Shown here: piece by piece, positions 36,484 to 46,926 of the stretch
Numbering within the stretch: the stretch's first letter is position 1
Layout of the letters: the number at the start of each line of letters is the position of its first letter
DNA from: Candidatus Omnitrophota bacterium
GTDB lineage: Bacteria > Omnitrophota > Omnitrophia > Omnitrophales > Aquincolibacteriaceae
Direction: 5' to 3'
DNA length: 51,018 nt
Assembly (NCBI GenBank): GCA_022709525.1
Contig: JAKLIQ010000004.1
Coordinates: 137,260-188,277, forward strand
Translations under genes and position numbers: made by a program
The notes under the pieces: generated by a model
Database searches by the model: none
The model's input: only the letters and a program-made list of their open reading frames with translations
What the model was told of the DNA's origin: nothing

Positions 36484-39400
36484 ATGCGCCTTAAAAAACT
36501 CGAGTTATTAGGTTTTAAGTCCTTCGCCGACAAAACCGAGGTTGCTTTTGACCAAGGGGTCACTTGCATCGTCGGTCCTAACGGTTGTGGTAAGAGCAAT
36601 GTCTCGGACTCTATCCGTTGGGTTTTGGGAGAACGCAGCGCAAAACTTTTGCGCGGTTCTACCATGGAAGACGTCATCTTTAACGGCACAGAGGTTCGCA
36701 AACCCCTTGCCTTTGCCGAAGTTTCCCTGACGATCGACAACGCCGACCGTGGGATGCCGATCGAATATAACGAAGTGACGATCACGCGCCGTCTCTATCG
36801 CACCGGCGAAAGCGAGTACCTTCTTAACAAGACCGTTTGCCGGCTCAAAGACATCCAGGACCTGATCCTCGACACCGGCATCGGCTCTTCCTCCTATTCC
36901 ATGATCGAGCAGGGAAGGATCGACTACATCCTCAAGGCCGATCCCGAAGAGCGCCGATTTTTGATCGAAGAAGCCGCAGGGATCGCCAAATATAAAGCCA
37001 AAAAGGATGAATCCATCCGCAAGCTGGAACGCACGGAGGAAAATCTCAAGCGCCTCAACGATATCGTCTTCGAGGTCCAAAAGAACATTCAGTACGCCGA
37101 ACGGCAGGCAAAGCGCGCCGAGCGCTACAAGCTGGAACTGGAACGGCTGAAGACCCTGGAAATCAAGCGCGCTTTTTATGAACGGCAAAAGATCGAACAG
37201 AAAAAACAGGATCTTACGCAAAGCTTTCAGGGCAAAAAAGACGGGCTGGAAGCCCTGGAAGGGAAGATCCGGTCCCAACACGATCTGATCGCGGAGCAGG
37301 AATCTTCCGTTCGCGCGACCGGCCAGCGCTGCCATGTGAAAGAGGGCGAACGCTACCAGACTCTTGCGCAGATCGAAACGAACGACCAAAAACTTCAATT
37401 CATCCGTGACAAGCGCGTCGAACTCGCGCAACAGCGCGGGCAACTGCTTCAGGAGCAGGATCAGCTGCGTCAATCCCTTGAAGCGGCGACGGCCAAAAAA
37501 ACCGAGCTTGCCGGCCTTCTGGAAACCCGGAAAGACGAGCGTTCTCAGCTTGAGACATCGCTTGCGGAAGCGAACCGGGAACTTGAACGCCATGAAACTC
37601 TGGTTCAAAACGCCAAAAACGTCCTTGAAGCCGCACGCCAGGAATTTTTTAATGCGGTCCAGGCCACCACCCATACCCGGAACGAATTCCACCGTCTTAA
37701 AGCGCACGGCGAAAATCTTGCGTCTCAATCCCGCCGAGCGAATGCCGGCGCCTCCCGCGTCGATGAACAGATCGCGGCATGGAATGAAAAACTCGCCGCA
37801 TGCCTTAGATCCCTGGAAGACATTAACTCCCGTCTTCAGGAAACCTTGAGCGGCCATCAGGGATTGCGATCCACGACACACGCGTTCGAACACGAGCTGG
37901 CGGAGTTGCGGCAACAGGCCCATGATATGCGCCTTTCGCTCCGGGAAAAGGAGTCCCGCCTTCTTACCATCACGGAAATGGAAGGGGGCTCTTCGGCCGC
38001 ATTCCAGGAATTCTTAGCTGATCTATCGCGCCAGTCCCCGGGATTGGTCCGCGACCTTCAACAAACCATCAAGGTTCGCGAGGGCTACGAATGGGCCGTG
38101 GATGTCGCCTTGGGGCAATTTGCCAGATCCCTCGTCGTTGAAAATGCGGCTAATGCGCGTTCTTTGCTTGAAAAATTGACTTCTAAGAAATCCGTCGTTT
38201 CAGGGATCCTGCTTAAAAAACAAACCTCTGTGGATCCGGAAACGGTTCGCCGCTACGCTTCGTTCGGATTCCGTCCGATCTCCGAATACGCGCAGATCGA
38301 ACTGGGGTACGAAGGGATCTTTACGAATATCTTTATTCGTGAGACATTTCCGATCGATTCGCTCGATGCCATTCTTCAGCTTCCGGGCGGGATCCATCTT
38401 GTGACCCGCGACGGGCTTTTCCTCGACGCCCATGGGCGGCTCTTTTTCTGGAGCGATCAGAACCGTTCCCAGTTCTTTTTTTCAAAAAAATCTGAGCTGG
38501 AAAAGATCCGCCAAGAGATCGATTCTTTGACCGCGCAAGCGCAGGAAAAGGAATCGAAGATCGGCTTTCTGCAAACCGAGCTTTCCGCCCTGCGCACCCA
38601 AGGAGCGGAAGCTGACGAGCAAAAGACTGAAACGCTTCTGACGAAGGAATCGTTGGAGAACGAAAAGAAAAACATCGAAGACCGCCTGGAGGCTTTCCGT
38701 AAAGAAACCCAGCTGGTCGCCGAGGAGATCGCCAATCTCGGCCGCGAATCTGAACAAAACCGATTTTCCTTTGACGAGGTTCGAAACGTTTTGACGCAAA
38801 AAGAACAAGCGGAATCCAAGCTTGCCGAGATCCAGCGCCAAAAAGAAAAAGAGCTAGAAAACGCTCTGATGGTCCGGGAAGAAGCGATGAACGCGGTGCG
38901 TGAGCGCCAAGGACAAGCCGAACAATTCGAGCAGGGGATCCGGCATATTGAAGAATCCTTAAGACTCGTAGGGGAGCACACGCAGAAAGATCAGGAAAGG
39001 CAGGCCTTTCTCGCGCAGGGCCATGAACGCATCGCGGCTAAGGAGCAGGAGCTGGATCGCGACGAGGTTGTCTGCACGCGCCTTGCCGAAGAACATCAGC
39101 AAAAACTTCGGACCCTTGATGTTGAGCTTGAAATGCTGCGAAAGAGTCAGGAGGAACAGGAAGGGCTTTTGGCGAGCCGCCGGCAGGACCTGGATGAGAT
39201 GCTTCGCGTTCAAAAATCGCTCCAAGATGAGGAGCACCAGATCTCGCTCCAGCAAATGGATCTTGACTATCAACTTAAGAACGTGGGGGAACGTCTTCTC
39301 CAACGCTATCGCCTGAACCTCGCGGATCTCAATCCTCAGGATTATGTCTTTACGGAAGAAGAACTGGCCTCGGCGGAAGAGGTGATCGCAGGGCTTCAGA

Positions 39401-40113
39401 ACAAGGTCGATTCGCTCGGCACCGTCAACCTCCTCGCGATCGAAGAATACCAGGAATTAAAACAGCGCTATGATTTCCTGCTTGCCCAGCAAAAAGACCT
39501 CGATGACGCGCGCGGCTCGCTCATGGAAGCGATCCGCAAGATCAATCAAACGACCAAACAGCTCTTCGAAGACACCTTCAAGCAGGTCCAGGAAACCTTC
39601 AAGCAATATTACCAGATCCTTTTCTGCGGCGGTGAGGCCCGGCTCTTTTTGATCGATGAAGCGCATCCGCTTGAATCCGGGATCGACATCGTCGTCCGGC
39701 CTCCGGGGAAGAAATTGCAGAATATGTCGCTCCTTTCCGGCGGCGAAAAAGCTTTGACGGCGGTCGCGCTCCTTTTCGCGCTTTTTAAGATCAAACCGTC
39801 GCCCTTCTGCCTTCTTGACGAGATCGACGCGCCGCTTGATGAGGCCAATATTGACCGTTTCCTGACCGTCCTGCGCTCTTTTATCGAGCAGTCGCAATTT
39901 ATCATCATCACGCATAATCGAAAGACGATCGCCATGGGGGATTCTCTCTACGGAGTCACCATGGAAGAACCCGGCGTTTCCAAGATCGTTTCCGTCAAAG
40001 TCCGCTCCGGCGAAGAATCCCTGCCGGGCGGTAATGCTACGGTGCGCACCCACGAAGAAGCAGTCGCGGTCGACGAAACGCCCGAAAAAACTACGGATAC
40101 CGTCAGCGCTTGA
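36484..40113 (+). CDS. smc: Chromosome segregation protein SMC
   Basis: The condensin ATPase that compacts and separates chromosomes. The 1209 residues show the full layout. The N-terminal head begins MRLKKLELLGFKSFADKT, with Walker A GPNGCGKSN (31-39). The first coiled coil runs to about 500, the hinge to about 670 (around LVRDLQQTIKVREGYEWAV and later glycine-rich turns), then comes the second coiled coil. The C-terminal head has LLSGGEKALTAVA (about 1082-1094) and Walker B FCLLDEIDAPLDEAN (about 1105-1119). A short acidic tail follows. No Shine-Dalgarno precedes the start. scpA and scpB are not in the window. TTGA couples its stop to pgsA. Confidence 0.96.
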   Translation: MRLKKLELLGFKSFADKTEVAFDQGVTCIVGPNGCGKSNVSDSIRWVLGERSAKLLRGSTMEDVIFNGTEVRKPLAFAEVSLTIDNADRGMPIEYNEVTITRRLYRTGESEYLLNKTVCRLKDIQDLILDTGIGSSSYSMIEQGRIDYILKADPEERRFLIEEAAGIAKYKAKKDESIRKLERTEENLKRLNDIVFEVQKNIQYAERQAKRAERYKLELERLKTLEIKRAFYERQKIEQKKQDLTQSFQGKKDGLEALEGKIRSQHDLIAEQESSVRATGQRCHVKEGERYQTLAQIETNDQKLQFIRDKRVELAQQRGQLLQEQDQLRQSLEAATAKKTELAGLLETRKDERSQLETSLAEANRELERHETLVQNAKNVLEAARQEFFNAVQATTHTRNEFHRLKAHGENLASQSRRANAGASRVDEQIAAWNEKLAACLRSLEDINSRLQETLSGHQGLRSTTHAFEHELAELRQQAHDMRLSLREKESRLLTITEMEGGSSAAFQEFLADLSRQSPGLVRDLQQTIKVREGYEWAVDVALGQFARSLVVENAANARSLLEKLTSKKSVVSGILLKKQTSVDPETVRRYASFGFRPISEYAQIELGYEGIFTNIFIRETFPIDSLDAILQLPGGIHLVTRDGLFLDAHGRLFFWSDQNRSQFFFSKKSELEKIRQEIDSLTAQAQEKESKIGFLQTELSALRTQGAEADEQKTETLLTKESLENEKKNIEDRLEAFRKETQLVAEEIANLGRESEQNRFSFDEVRNVLTQKEQAESKLAEIQRQKEKELENALMVREEAMNAVRERQGQAEQFEQGIRHIEESLRLVGEHTQKDQERQAFLAQGHERIAAKEQELDRDEVVCTRLAEEHQQKLRTLDVELEMLRKSQEEQEGLLASRRQDLDEMLRVQKSLQDEEHQISLQQMDLDYQLKNVGERLLQRYRLNLADLNPQDYVFTEEELASAEEVIAGLQNKVDSLGTVNLLAIEEYQELKQRYDFLLAQQKDLDDARGSLMEAIRKINQTTKQLFEDTFKQVQETFKQYYQILFCGGEARLFLIDEAHPLESGIDIVVRPPGKKLQNMSLLSGGEKALTAVALLFALFKIKPSPFCLLDEIDAPLDEANIDRFLTVLRSFIEQSQFIIITHNRKTIAMGDSLYGVTMEEPGVSKIVSVKVRSGEESLPGGNATVRTHEEAVAVDETPEKTTDTVSA

Positions 40114-40646
40114 GCATCCCGAATTATCTGACCCTTTTCCGGATCCTTCTCACCCCTGTTTTTTTCATCACCCTTATCTCATACACGCCGGAAAAGGAGG
40201 GATTCCGCCTTATTGCCCTGGCGATCTTTGTGATCGCCTCGCTGACCGATGCCCTGGACGGCCTCCTGGCGCGCTTCCTCAAGCAGAGGACGACTTTGGG
40301 TCAAATGCTCGACCCTCTGGCGGATAAAATCCTCCTCGTGAGCGCTTACATCGGTTTGCTTTGCGTTCCGTCCCTGCCGTACCGGCCGCCGCTCTGGGTC
40401 ACCATCACGATCATTTTCCGCGATATGATCCTGCTTTTTGGATTTTTCACCTTACATTTCGCCGCCGTCAAGATCAAGGTTCAGCCGAATATCTGGGGCA
40501 AACTGACCACGGTCTCGCAAATGTTCCTGCTTTGTTTTGTGCTTCTGGAATGGCCTTTGGCGGTTCCGCTGGCCTATCTGACCGTCGCGTTCACGATCTT
40601 CTCAGGGGTTATCTATATCATGCGAGGATTAAAATTCATCCAATGA
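40110..40646 (+). CDS. pgsA: CDP-diacylglycerol-glycerol-3-phosphate 3-phosphatidyltransferase
   Basis: Makes phosphatidylglycerol phosphate in the inner membrane. The CDP-alcohol phosphatidyltransferase signature is exact: D47-x2-D50-G51-x2-A54-R55-x8-G64-x3-D68-x3-D72. About five to six hydrophobic helices fill the 178 residues. Translation begins at a TTG that overlaps the smc stop (TTGA); MSIPNYLTLFRI is the usual family N-terminus, which supports that start. Its stop overlaps plsY (ATGA), placing two phospholipid enzymes together. Confidence 0.92.
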   Translation: MSIPNYLTLFRILLTPVFFITLISYTPEKEGFRLIALAIFVIASLTDALDGLLARFLKQRTTLGQMLDPLADKILLVSAYIGLLCVPSLPYRPPLWVTITIIFRDMILLFGFFTLHFAAVKIKVQPNIWGKLTTVSQMFLLCFVLLEWPLAVPLAYLTVAFTIFSGVIYIMRGLKFIQ

Positions 40647-41254
40647 GTGATGTCTTGATCGCCGTTTTTTTTGTCCTGGCCGCCTATTTCCTGGGCTCTG
40701 TCCCGTTCGGCCTTCTCGCCGGCTTCGCCGCAAAAAAAATCGATATTCGGGAGCACGGAAGCAAGAATATCGGCGCGACCAATGTTTTCCGCGTCGTAGG
40801 AAAAAAGTGGGGGATTGCCGTGCTGGCGCTGGATGCCCTTAAAGGTTATATCGCGTGCGTCCTTCCTTCCTTTTTCGGACAAACAACCGCTACACCCTTT
40901 CAACTCCTGCTGGGAGTCAGCGTGATCATGGGGCACAGTTTTCCGGTCTGGCTGAAATTCAAAGGGGGCAAGGGGGTCGCCACCTCGCTCGGCGTATTCC
41001 TTGCGGTCATCTGGATTCCGACCCTCATCACATTCGGGATCTGGATCCTTTGTTTCACTTTTACCCGGATCATCTCGATCTCATCCCTCGTCGCGGCCGC
41101 CGTTTTTCCCGCCATGGTTGCGGTATTTTACCGGGGAACTCCCGATCTTATGTTTCTCCTGCCATTAAGCATCGCCTTGGCCTGTTTTATTTTCTATACC
41201 CACCGGGCGAATATCCAGCGCCTCCGCGAGGGGACCGAAAAGAAGCTTTTTTGA
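40643..41254 (+). CDS. plsY: Acyl-phosphate:glycerol-3-phosphate acyltransferase PlsY
   Basis: An integral membrane enzyme that acylates glycerol 3-phosphate using acyl-phosphate from PlsX. Family motifs are GSVPFGLLAG (about 18-27), REHGSKNIGATNVFRVVGKKWG and GHSFPVWLKFKGGKGVATSLG, with five to six helices. The open frame extends far back into pgsA, but the ATG at 40643 gives the standard N-terminus and the ATGA overlap with pgsA; 203 residues is the normal size. A promoter for recA begins 9 bases after its stop. Confidence 0.94.
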   Translation: MSDVLIAVFFVLAAYFLGSVPFGLLAGFAAKKIDIREHGSKNIGATNVFRVVGKKWGIAVLALDALKGYIACVLPSFFGQTTATPFQLLLGVSVIMGHSFPVWLKFKGGKGVATSLGVFLAVIWIPTLITFGIWILCFTFTRIISISSLVAAAVFPAMVAVFYRGTPDLMFLLPLSIALACFIFYTHRANIQRLREGTEKKLF

Positions 41255-41262
41255 ACCTCCTC

Positions 41263-41290
41263 TTGACAATTTATTTAAATCAAATATTAT
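41263..41290 (+). promoter_or_regulatory. Sigma-70 promoter for recA
   Basis: TTGACA (41263-41268) and TATTAT (41285-41290; one mismatch) are 16 bases apart in an AT-rich stretch. The expected start near 41297 gives a leader of about 105 bases ending in AAGGAG (41388-41393), 8 bases before the ATG. I see no copy of the known LexA boxes (CTGT-N8-ACAG or CGAAC-N4-GTTCG) here, so damage control, if any, uses another operator. Confidence 0.75.
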
Positions 41291-41401
41291 ATTTATAAAA
41301 GTAATATTCTAGAGGCCGCTTCCTCCTGAAATTGTCTTTACAGAAGGGGTATAGGCCGATAGAATTTTAAACCTCACGTCTTCCTTAAAGGAGAAAATTT
41401 T

Positions 41402-42475
<1,074 letters not shown>

Positions 42476-42501
42476 TCCTCGCGGATCACTCATTCTCAGA
42501 G

Positions 42502-42537
42502 AGGACGGTTCCCAGGATCCCGGGCCGTCCTTTTTTT
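42502..42537 (+). terminator. Intrinsic terminator/attenuator between recA and recX
   Basis: AGGACGG (42502-42508) pairs with CCGTCCT (42525-42531), and CCC with GGG pairs further inside across a small bulge. Seven Ts (42531-42537) follow the stem. It lies 27 bases after the recA stop, and the last T touches the recX ATG. In E. coli a terminator between recA and recX keeps recX low by partial read-through; the same arrangement is inferred here. Confidence 0.82.
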
Positions 42538-43035
42538 ATGGCTAAAACGCTAGCGGAAGAACAAACCAAGCAGGCGCTCATTACCGCTCTTCGCCTGCTT
42601 GCCGCAAGCCCCAAAAGCGACCAGGAACTCAGAAAAAAGCTCGCGGCGAAAGGTTATCCGCGCGAGATCCTCGAGCGAGCGATCAACGAACTAAAAGCTC
42701 AAGGCGTCCTGGATGACCGGGTTTACGCCAAGGACCTGATGGCGCGGCTTACGCAGGGCAAAGCAGCCGGTCGTTATAGGGTCGCTTTCGAATTAAAACG
42801 GCACGGGGTTCCGCAAAAGATCCGGGAAGAGTTGCTGGATACTTTGACGGACGAAGCCGAAACAGAACGTGCGCTTGAACAAGCCCGCCTCAAATGGGTC
42901 GGCTGGTCTAAGCTGGAGCCGCAAAAACGGAAAAAACGGCTTTATGATTTTTTGATACGGAAAGGATATGATTTCCAGATCGCGCAGGAGATCTTGCAAA
43001 AACTGGCGAAGGCCCCTGCGGATGACGGAATTTGA
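42538..43035 (+). CDS. recX: Regulatory protein RecX
   Basis: Modulates RecA filament activity. The 165-residue protein is helical and basic, with the family's three repeats visible: ALRLLAASPKSDQELRKKL, the DDRVYAKDLMARLTQGKAAG block and the late RLYDFLIRKGYDFQIAQEIL. The ATG follows the terminator T-tract with no Shine-Dalgarno and no upstream in-frame start. A later start would cut into the first helix. Translation must therefore be SD-independent or weak. It sits between recA and alaS, the recA-recX-alaS order known in several bacteria. Confidence 0.9.
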   Translation: MAKTLAEEQTKQALITALRLLAASPKSDQELRKKLAAKGYPREILERAINELKAQGVLDDRVYAKDLMARLTQGKAAGRYRVAFELKRHGVPQKIREELLDTLTDEAETERALEQARLKWVGWSKLEPQKRKKRLYDFLIRKGYDFQIAQEILQKLAKAPADDGI

Positions 43036-43038
43036 TCT

Positions 43039-45660
43039 ATGATAAAAACGGCCACGAACAATCTCCGGAAGGCCTTCCTGGATTTTTTCCAGTCCAAGGG
43101 CCATACGGTGGTTCCAAGCGACTCGCTGGTGCCCCAAAACGACCCCTCCTTGCTCTTTACCGGGGCCGGGATGAACCAGTTCAAGGAATACTTCCTGGGG
43201 GTCAAAAAGGACCTAAAAAGGGCTACAACTTCTCAAAAATGCCTCAGGACGGGCGATCTTGACGAGGTGGGCCGGACCCCCTACCACCACTCTTTTTTTG
43301 AAATGCTGGGTAATTTCTCCTTCGGAGATTACTTCAAAAAAGAAGCGATCGAATGGGCGTGGGAGTTCCTGACCCGGACCCTCGCGATCCCGAAAGAACG
43401 GCTCCGCATTACGGTCCATGAAAAAGACGCGGAAGCCTTTGAGATCTGGAACAAAGTGATCGGTCTGCCCGAGGATTGGATCTTCCTTTGCGGCGACAAA
43501 TCGAATTTTTGGCCCGCGAACGCGCCCAAGGACGGTCCCAACGGTCCCTGCGGCCCGTGCTCCGAGATCTATTTTGATCAAAAGCCGGAGATCGCGGGAA
43601 CGCCCGTTGATGACTCCGGGAAATTCGCGGAGATCTGGAATCTGGTTTTTACGCAATATGACCGCCAAGACGGCGGAAAGCTTGTCCCGCTTAAGAATAA
43701 AAATATCGACACCGGCATGGGCCTTGAACGGCTTGCATGCGTCCTCCAGGGCAAGGCTTCCAATTTTGAGATCGATATCTTTGTTCCGATCCACGAAGCA
43801 ATCCTTCACGCGCTCAGCCTTGATCCTAAAAAAACCGCGCTAAAACAGGTCTATGCGATCTCCGATCATTTGCGGGCCGCCGTTTTTTCCATCGCCGACG
43901 GCGTCGTCCCGTCGAACGAAGGCCGCGGGTATGTCATCCGGAAACTGATCCGCCGCGCGATCTGGCAAGCGCATCAACTAACGGCGCAAAAAAAGCTGAC
44001 GAAGCCATTTCTTTTCAAAGCTGTCCCGACCGTCGTTAAGGTCATGGGAGAAGCTTACCCGGAGCTGCGAGAAGCGGAGGAAAATATCCGGACGGTCCTT
44101 TCTCAGGAAGAAGAACGCTTTCTGCGAACGCTCGAAGACGGCCTCCGGATCCTTACGGCCCGGCTCGCGGATTACAAAAAAGACGGCCTAAAAATGGTTC
44201 CGGCCGAAACGGTTTTTGAACTCTATGATACTTACGGATTCCCGGAAGAGCTTACCCGGGGTATCGCGGAAGCGGAAGGATTCACCCTCGACCGTAAAAG
44301 ATTCGAAAAACTTATGGAAAATCAACGCGCACGCTCAAAAGAGGGAAGTAAGATCTCGGCGGAGATCTTTGCGTCATCCGGGCTTGATAAGATCCCGTCG
44401 AATGTCCCGGCCACAAATTTTCTCGGTTACGAAACACTCGAATCAAAAGCCAAGGTCTTGTGGCATCAATCTGAAGCAAAAAGGACAACCGTGATCCTGG
44501 ATCAAACGCCTTTTTACGCCGAAAGCGGCGGCCAGGTCGGGGATCAAGGCCGTATCGAAGGACAAGGATTCAAGCTCAGGGTCGTCGACACTAAGAAACT
44601 CGACCGCTATTTTTTACACCATGCCGAGATCTTGGAAGGCGAGGTCAAAGACGGCGTATCGGTCACCGCGACCGTTGACGCCGCATTCCGCGAAGGCGTC
44701 ATGCGCAACCACACGGCGACGCATCTTTTGCATGCCGCGCTCCGTGAGACGCTCGGAAGTTCGGTGCGTCAGCTTGGATCGCTCGTCGCTTCCGACCGCC
44801 TGCGTTTCGATTTTTCGTTCGGCCGCGCAGTAACGCCTGAAGAACTCCGCGCTATTGAAAAATCCGTCAATGATCAGATATTTCAGGACCGGCCGCTAAA
44901 AAAAGAATCTAAAAGCCTCGAAGCCGCCAAAAAAGAAGGCGCGCTTGCGTTCTTCGGCGAAAAATACGGTGATCAAGTACGCATGATCAGTATCCAAGAA
45001 TTCAGCAAAGAATTATGCGGCGGAACCCATTGCGACCGTACGGGCCAGATCGGCATGTTGATCATCACGGGGGAATCTTCCGTGGCGAGCGGCGTGCGCC
45101 GGATCGAGGCGGTTACGGGCGCCGGGGCTTTAAATTATGTGTGCGATCTTCAAGATCTTATTTCCGGACTCTCCAAAACTCTTAAAGTGGGTACCGCTGA
45201 CATCCAGACCCGCATTGCGAAACTCATGGAAAACGCGAAAGCGCAGAAAAAAACAAGCGCTCAGACGGGCATGAGCCCTGCGGAGATCAAAACTCTCATG
45301 GAGGCTGCCGCGCAAGCCGGCTCTTGCCGGATCGCGGTAACAATGCTGGAAAACGCAGGCATTCCGGCGCTTCGGGACCTTTCGAACCGGCTTCGGGAAG
45401 AAGGTAAGAAACTTGTTTATGTGATCGCGACCTCTCAAGAGGGAAAGCTTCACGTGATCGTTGGCCTTAGTGCCGATCTGCTGAAAAGCTCCTTGGACAT
45501 GAAAGCTCTTTTTGGTAGGCTATCAAATCTCCTCCGAATTACCGGCGGGGGAAAGCCGGACCTTGTTCAGGCCGGCGGGCCCGACCAAGGGCAATTCGCA
45601 GACTCAAAAGCCAAGATCGAAGAAACGGTTGCGGCTTATCTGAAAGAAAAAGGAAATTAA
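43039..45660 (+). CDS. alaS: Alanyl-tRNA synthetase
   Basis: Charges tRNA-Ala in the cytoplasm. The class II core starts with LRKAFLDFFQSKGHTVVPS and includes LFTGAGMNQFKEYFLG, HHSFFEMLGNFSFGDYFK (motif 2 region) and NIDTGMGLERLACVLQG (motif 3). The editing domain has the zinc-type HTATHLLH and CGGTHCDRTGQIG sites. The C-terminal C-Ala region follows, ending in the glycine-rich GGGKPDLVQAGGPDQG. At 873 residues it is full length, a few residues short in the QKCLRTGDLDEVGRT loop compared with E. coli. It begins 4 bases after recX. Confidence 0.97.
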   Translation: MIKTATNNLRKAFLDFFQSKGHTVVPSDSLVPQNDPSLLFTGAGMNQFKEYFLGVKKDLKRATTSQKCLRTGDLDEVGRTPYHHSFFEMLGNFSFGDYFKKEAIEWAWEFLTRTLAIPKERLRITVHEKDAEAFEIWNKVIGLPEDWIFLCGDKSNFWPANAPKDGPNGPCGPCSEIYFDQKPEIAGTPVDDSGKFAEIWNLVFTQYDRQDGGKLVPLKNKNIDTGMGLERLACVLQGKASNFEIDIFVPIHEAILHALSLDPKKTALKQVYAISDHLRAAVFSIADGVVPSNEGRGYVIRKLIRRAIWQAHQLTAQKKLTKPFLFKAVPTVVKVMGEAYPELREAEENIRTVLSQEEERFLRTLEDGLRILTARLADYKKDGLKMVPAETVFELYDTYGFPEELTRGIAEAEGFTLDRKRFEKLMENQRARSKEGSKISAEIFASSGLDKIPSNVPATNFLGYETLESKAKVLWHQSEAKRTTVILDQTPFYAESGGQVGDQGRIEGQGFKLRVVDTKKLDRYFLHHAEILEGEVKDGVSVTATVDAAFREGVMRNHTATHLLHAALRETLGSSVRQLGSLVASDRLRFDFSFGRAVTPEELRAIEKSVNDQIFQDRPLKKESKSLEAAKKEGALAFFGEKYGDQVRMISIQEFSKELCGGTHCDRTGQIGMLIITGESSVASGVRRIEAVTGAGALNYVCDLQDLISGLSKTLKVGTADIQTRIAKLMENAKAQKKTSAQTGMSPAEIKTLMEAAAQAGSCRIAVTMLENAGIPALRDLSNRLREEGKKLVYVIATSQEGKLHVIVGLSADLLKSSLDMKALFGRLSNLLRITGGGKPDLVQAGGPDQGQFADSKAKIEETVAAYLKEKGN

Positions 45661-45663
45661 TGC

Positions 45664-46926
45664 ATGCAGGCTCTTAACTGGGACAAACAGACGCAGAAGA
45701 AGATCCGGCGGGACTACGCCTCGATCTTTGACCCGTTGATCTTTAAGAAGGTAAACCGCATCCTCGCGGAAGTGCGCCAATCGGGCGATTCCGCGCTCCG
45801 GCGTTACACACGCGAATTTGACGGGATCGATCTTCCGCTCAAACGTATTGCCGTCACGCAAGGGGACATCAACCGCGCCTTTGAGAAGATCCAGGTCCAG
45901 TTCGTCCCGCTCCTGAAACAGATCACGGAAAACGTCCGTGAATATTATGAAAAAGAACTGAAACAATCCTTTGAGATCAATGGCGCCAACGGCGTTCACC
46001 TCGGTAAACGCTACGAGCCCATTGAGCGTGTCGGGATCTATATCCCGGCGGGAACAGCACCTCTCGTCTCGACGGTTTACATGACGGTGATCCCGGCCAA
46101 AGTAGCGGGGGTCAAACAGATCGCGATCGCAACGCCGCCCCGTCGCGACACAGGCGACATCGATCCTCACATCCTGGCGGTCGCCAATCTTTTGGGCGTC
46201 AACGAGATCTATCGCGTCGGCGGCGTCCAAGCCATCGGCGGGCTCGCTTTCGGCACCAAAACCATTCCAAAGGTTGATAAGATCGTCGGCCCGGGGAATG
46301 CCTATGTGACCGAAGCGAAACGCCAAGTCTATGGTTTTGTGGATATCGACATGGTCGCTGGCCCAAGCGAGGTCGCTATCTTGGCCGACGCGACCGCGAA
46401 CCCGGACTTTGTTACCTGCGATCTATTGGCCCAGACCGAGCATCACGGCGGGATGAGCTATCTTGTCACGAATTCCAAAAAACTGGTCGAGGGCATGCGT
46501 AAACGCGTGGATTCCGGCATCATTATCCAGGTAAAGTCCCTCGCGGAGGGCTGCGAGGTCATTAATGAGATCGCGCCTGAACACCTCGAGATCATGACGG
46601 AAGAACCGGAAAAGATCGCGAAATCCATTCGCCACGCCGGCGCCATCTTCCTCGGGTCTTACGCGCCTGCCGTGGTCGGGGATTATATTGCCGGACCGAG
46701 CCACGTGCTGCCAACAGGCGGAACGGCCCGATATTTTTCGCCGCTTAGCGCTTCGACTTTCATCAAAAGCTCTCAGATCATCCGTTACACGCCTGAAGCG
46801 CTTCAGGCCGCGCGCGAACATGTTCAAAAATTGACGGATATGGAAGGGCTCTTCCTGCACCGGATCTCGCTGGAAGCGCGCCTTGTTAAAAAAAGCACGG
46901 AAACCGAAAAGGAGTCTAAATCATGA
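45664..46926 (+). CDS. hisD: Histidinol dehydrogenase
   Basis: Carries out the last two oxidations of histidine synthesis, histidinol to histidine, with NAD and zinc. The 420 residues contain ERVGIYIPAGTAPLVSTVYM, RVGGVQAIGGLAFGT, VGPGNAYVTEAKRQVYG, AGPSEVAILADATANPDFV, LLAQTEHHGG and the late GPSHVLPTGGTARYFSPLS. These include the zinc and base residues. It begins 3 bases after alaS with GGAAA upstream. ATGA links it to hisB. The other enzymes hisG, hisC, hisIE and a phosphatase are not in the window. Confidence 0.96.
   Translation: MQALNWDKQTQKKIRRDYASIFDPLIFKKVNRILAEVRQSGDSALRRYTREFDGIDLPLKRIAVTQGDINRAFEKIQVQFVPLLKQITENVREYYEKELKQSFEINGANGVHLGKRYEPIERVGIYIPAGTAPLVSTVYMTVIPAKVAGVKQIAIATPPRRDTGDIDPHILAVANLLGVNEIYRVGGVQAIGGLAFGTKTIPKVDKIVGPGNAYVTEAKRQVYGFVDIDMVAGPSEVAILADATANPDFVTCDLLAQTEHHGGMSYLVTNSKKLVEGMRKRVDSGIIIQVKSLAEGCEVINEIAPEHLEIMTEEPEKIAKSIRHAGAIFLGSYAPAVVGDYIAGPSHVLPTGGTARYFSPLSASTFIKSSQIIRYTPEALQAAREHVQKLTDMEGLFLHRISLEARLVKKSTETEKESKS

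Noticed and set aside
36508-37923. 471-codon open frame on the minus strand
   Set aside because: It lies wholly inside smc, has no family-like sequence and arises from the coiled-coil codon pattern on the other strand. Similar long minus-strand frames inside the WbaP-like gene (14603-15607) and priA (20888-21730) were dropped for the same reason.
41291-41401. Possible riboswitch or SOS operator in the recA leader
   Set aside because: Only a weak, imperfect stem (CCTCCTG with CAGAAGG) is seen, and neither of the known LexA box types is present.
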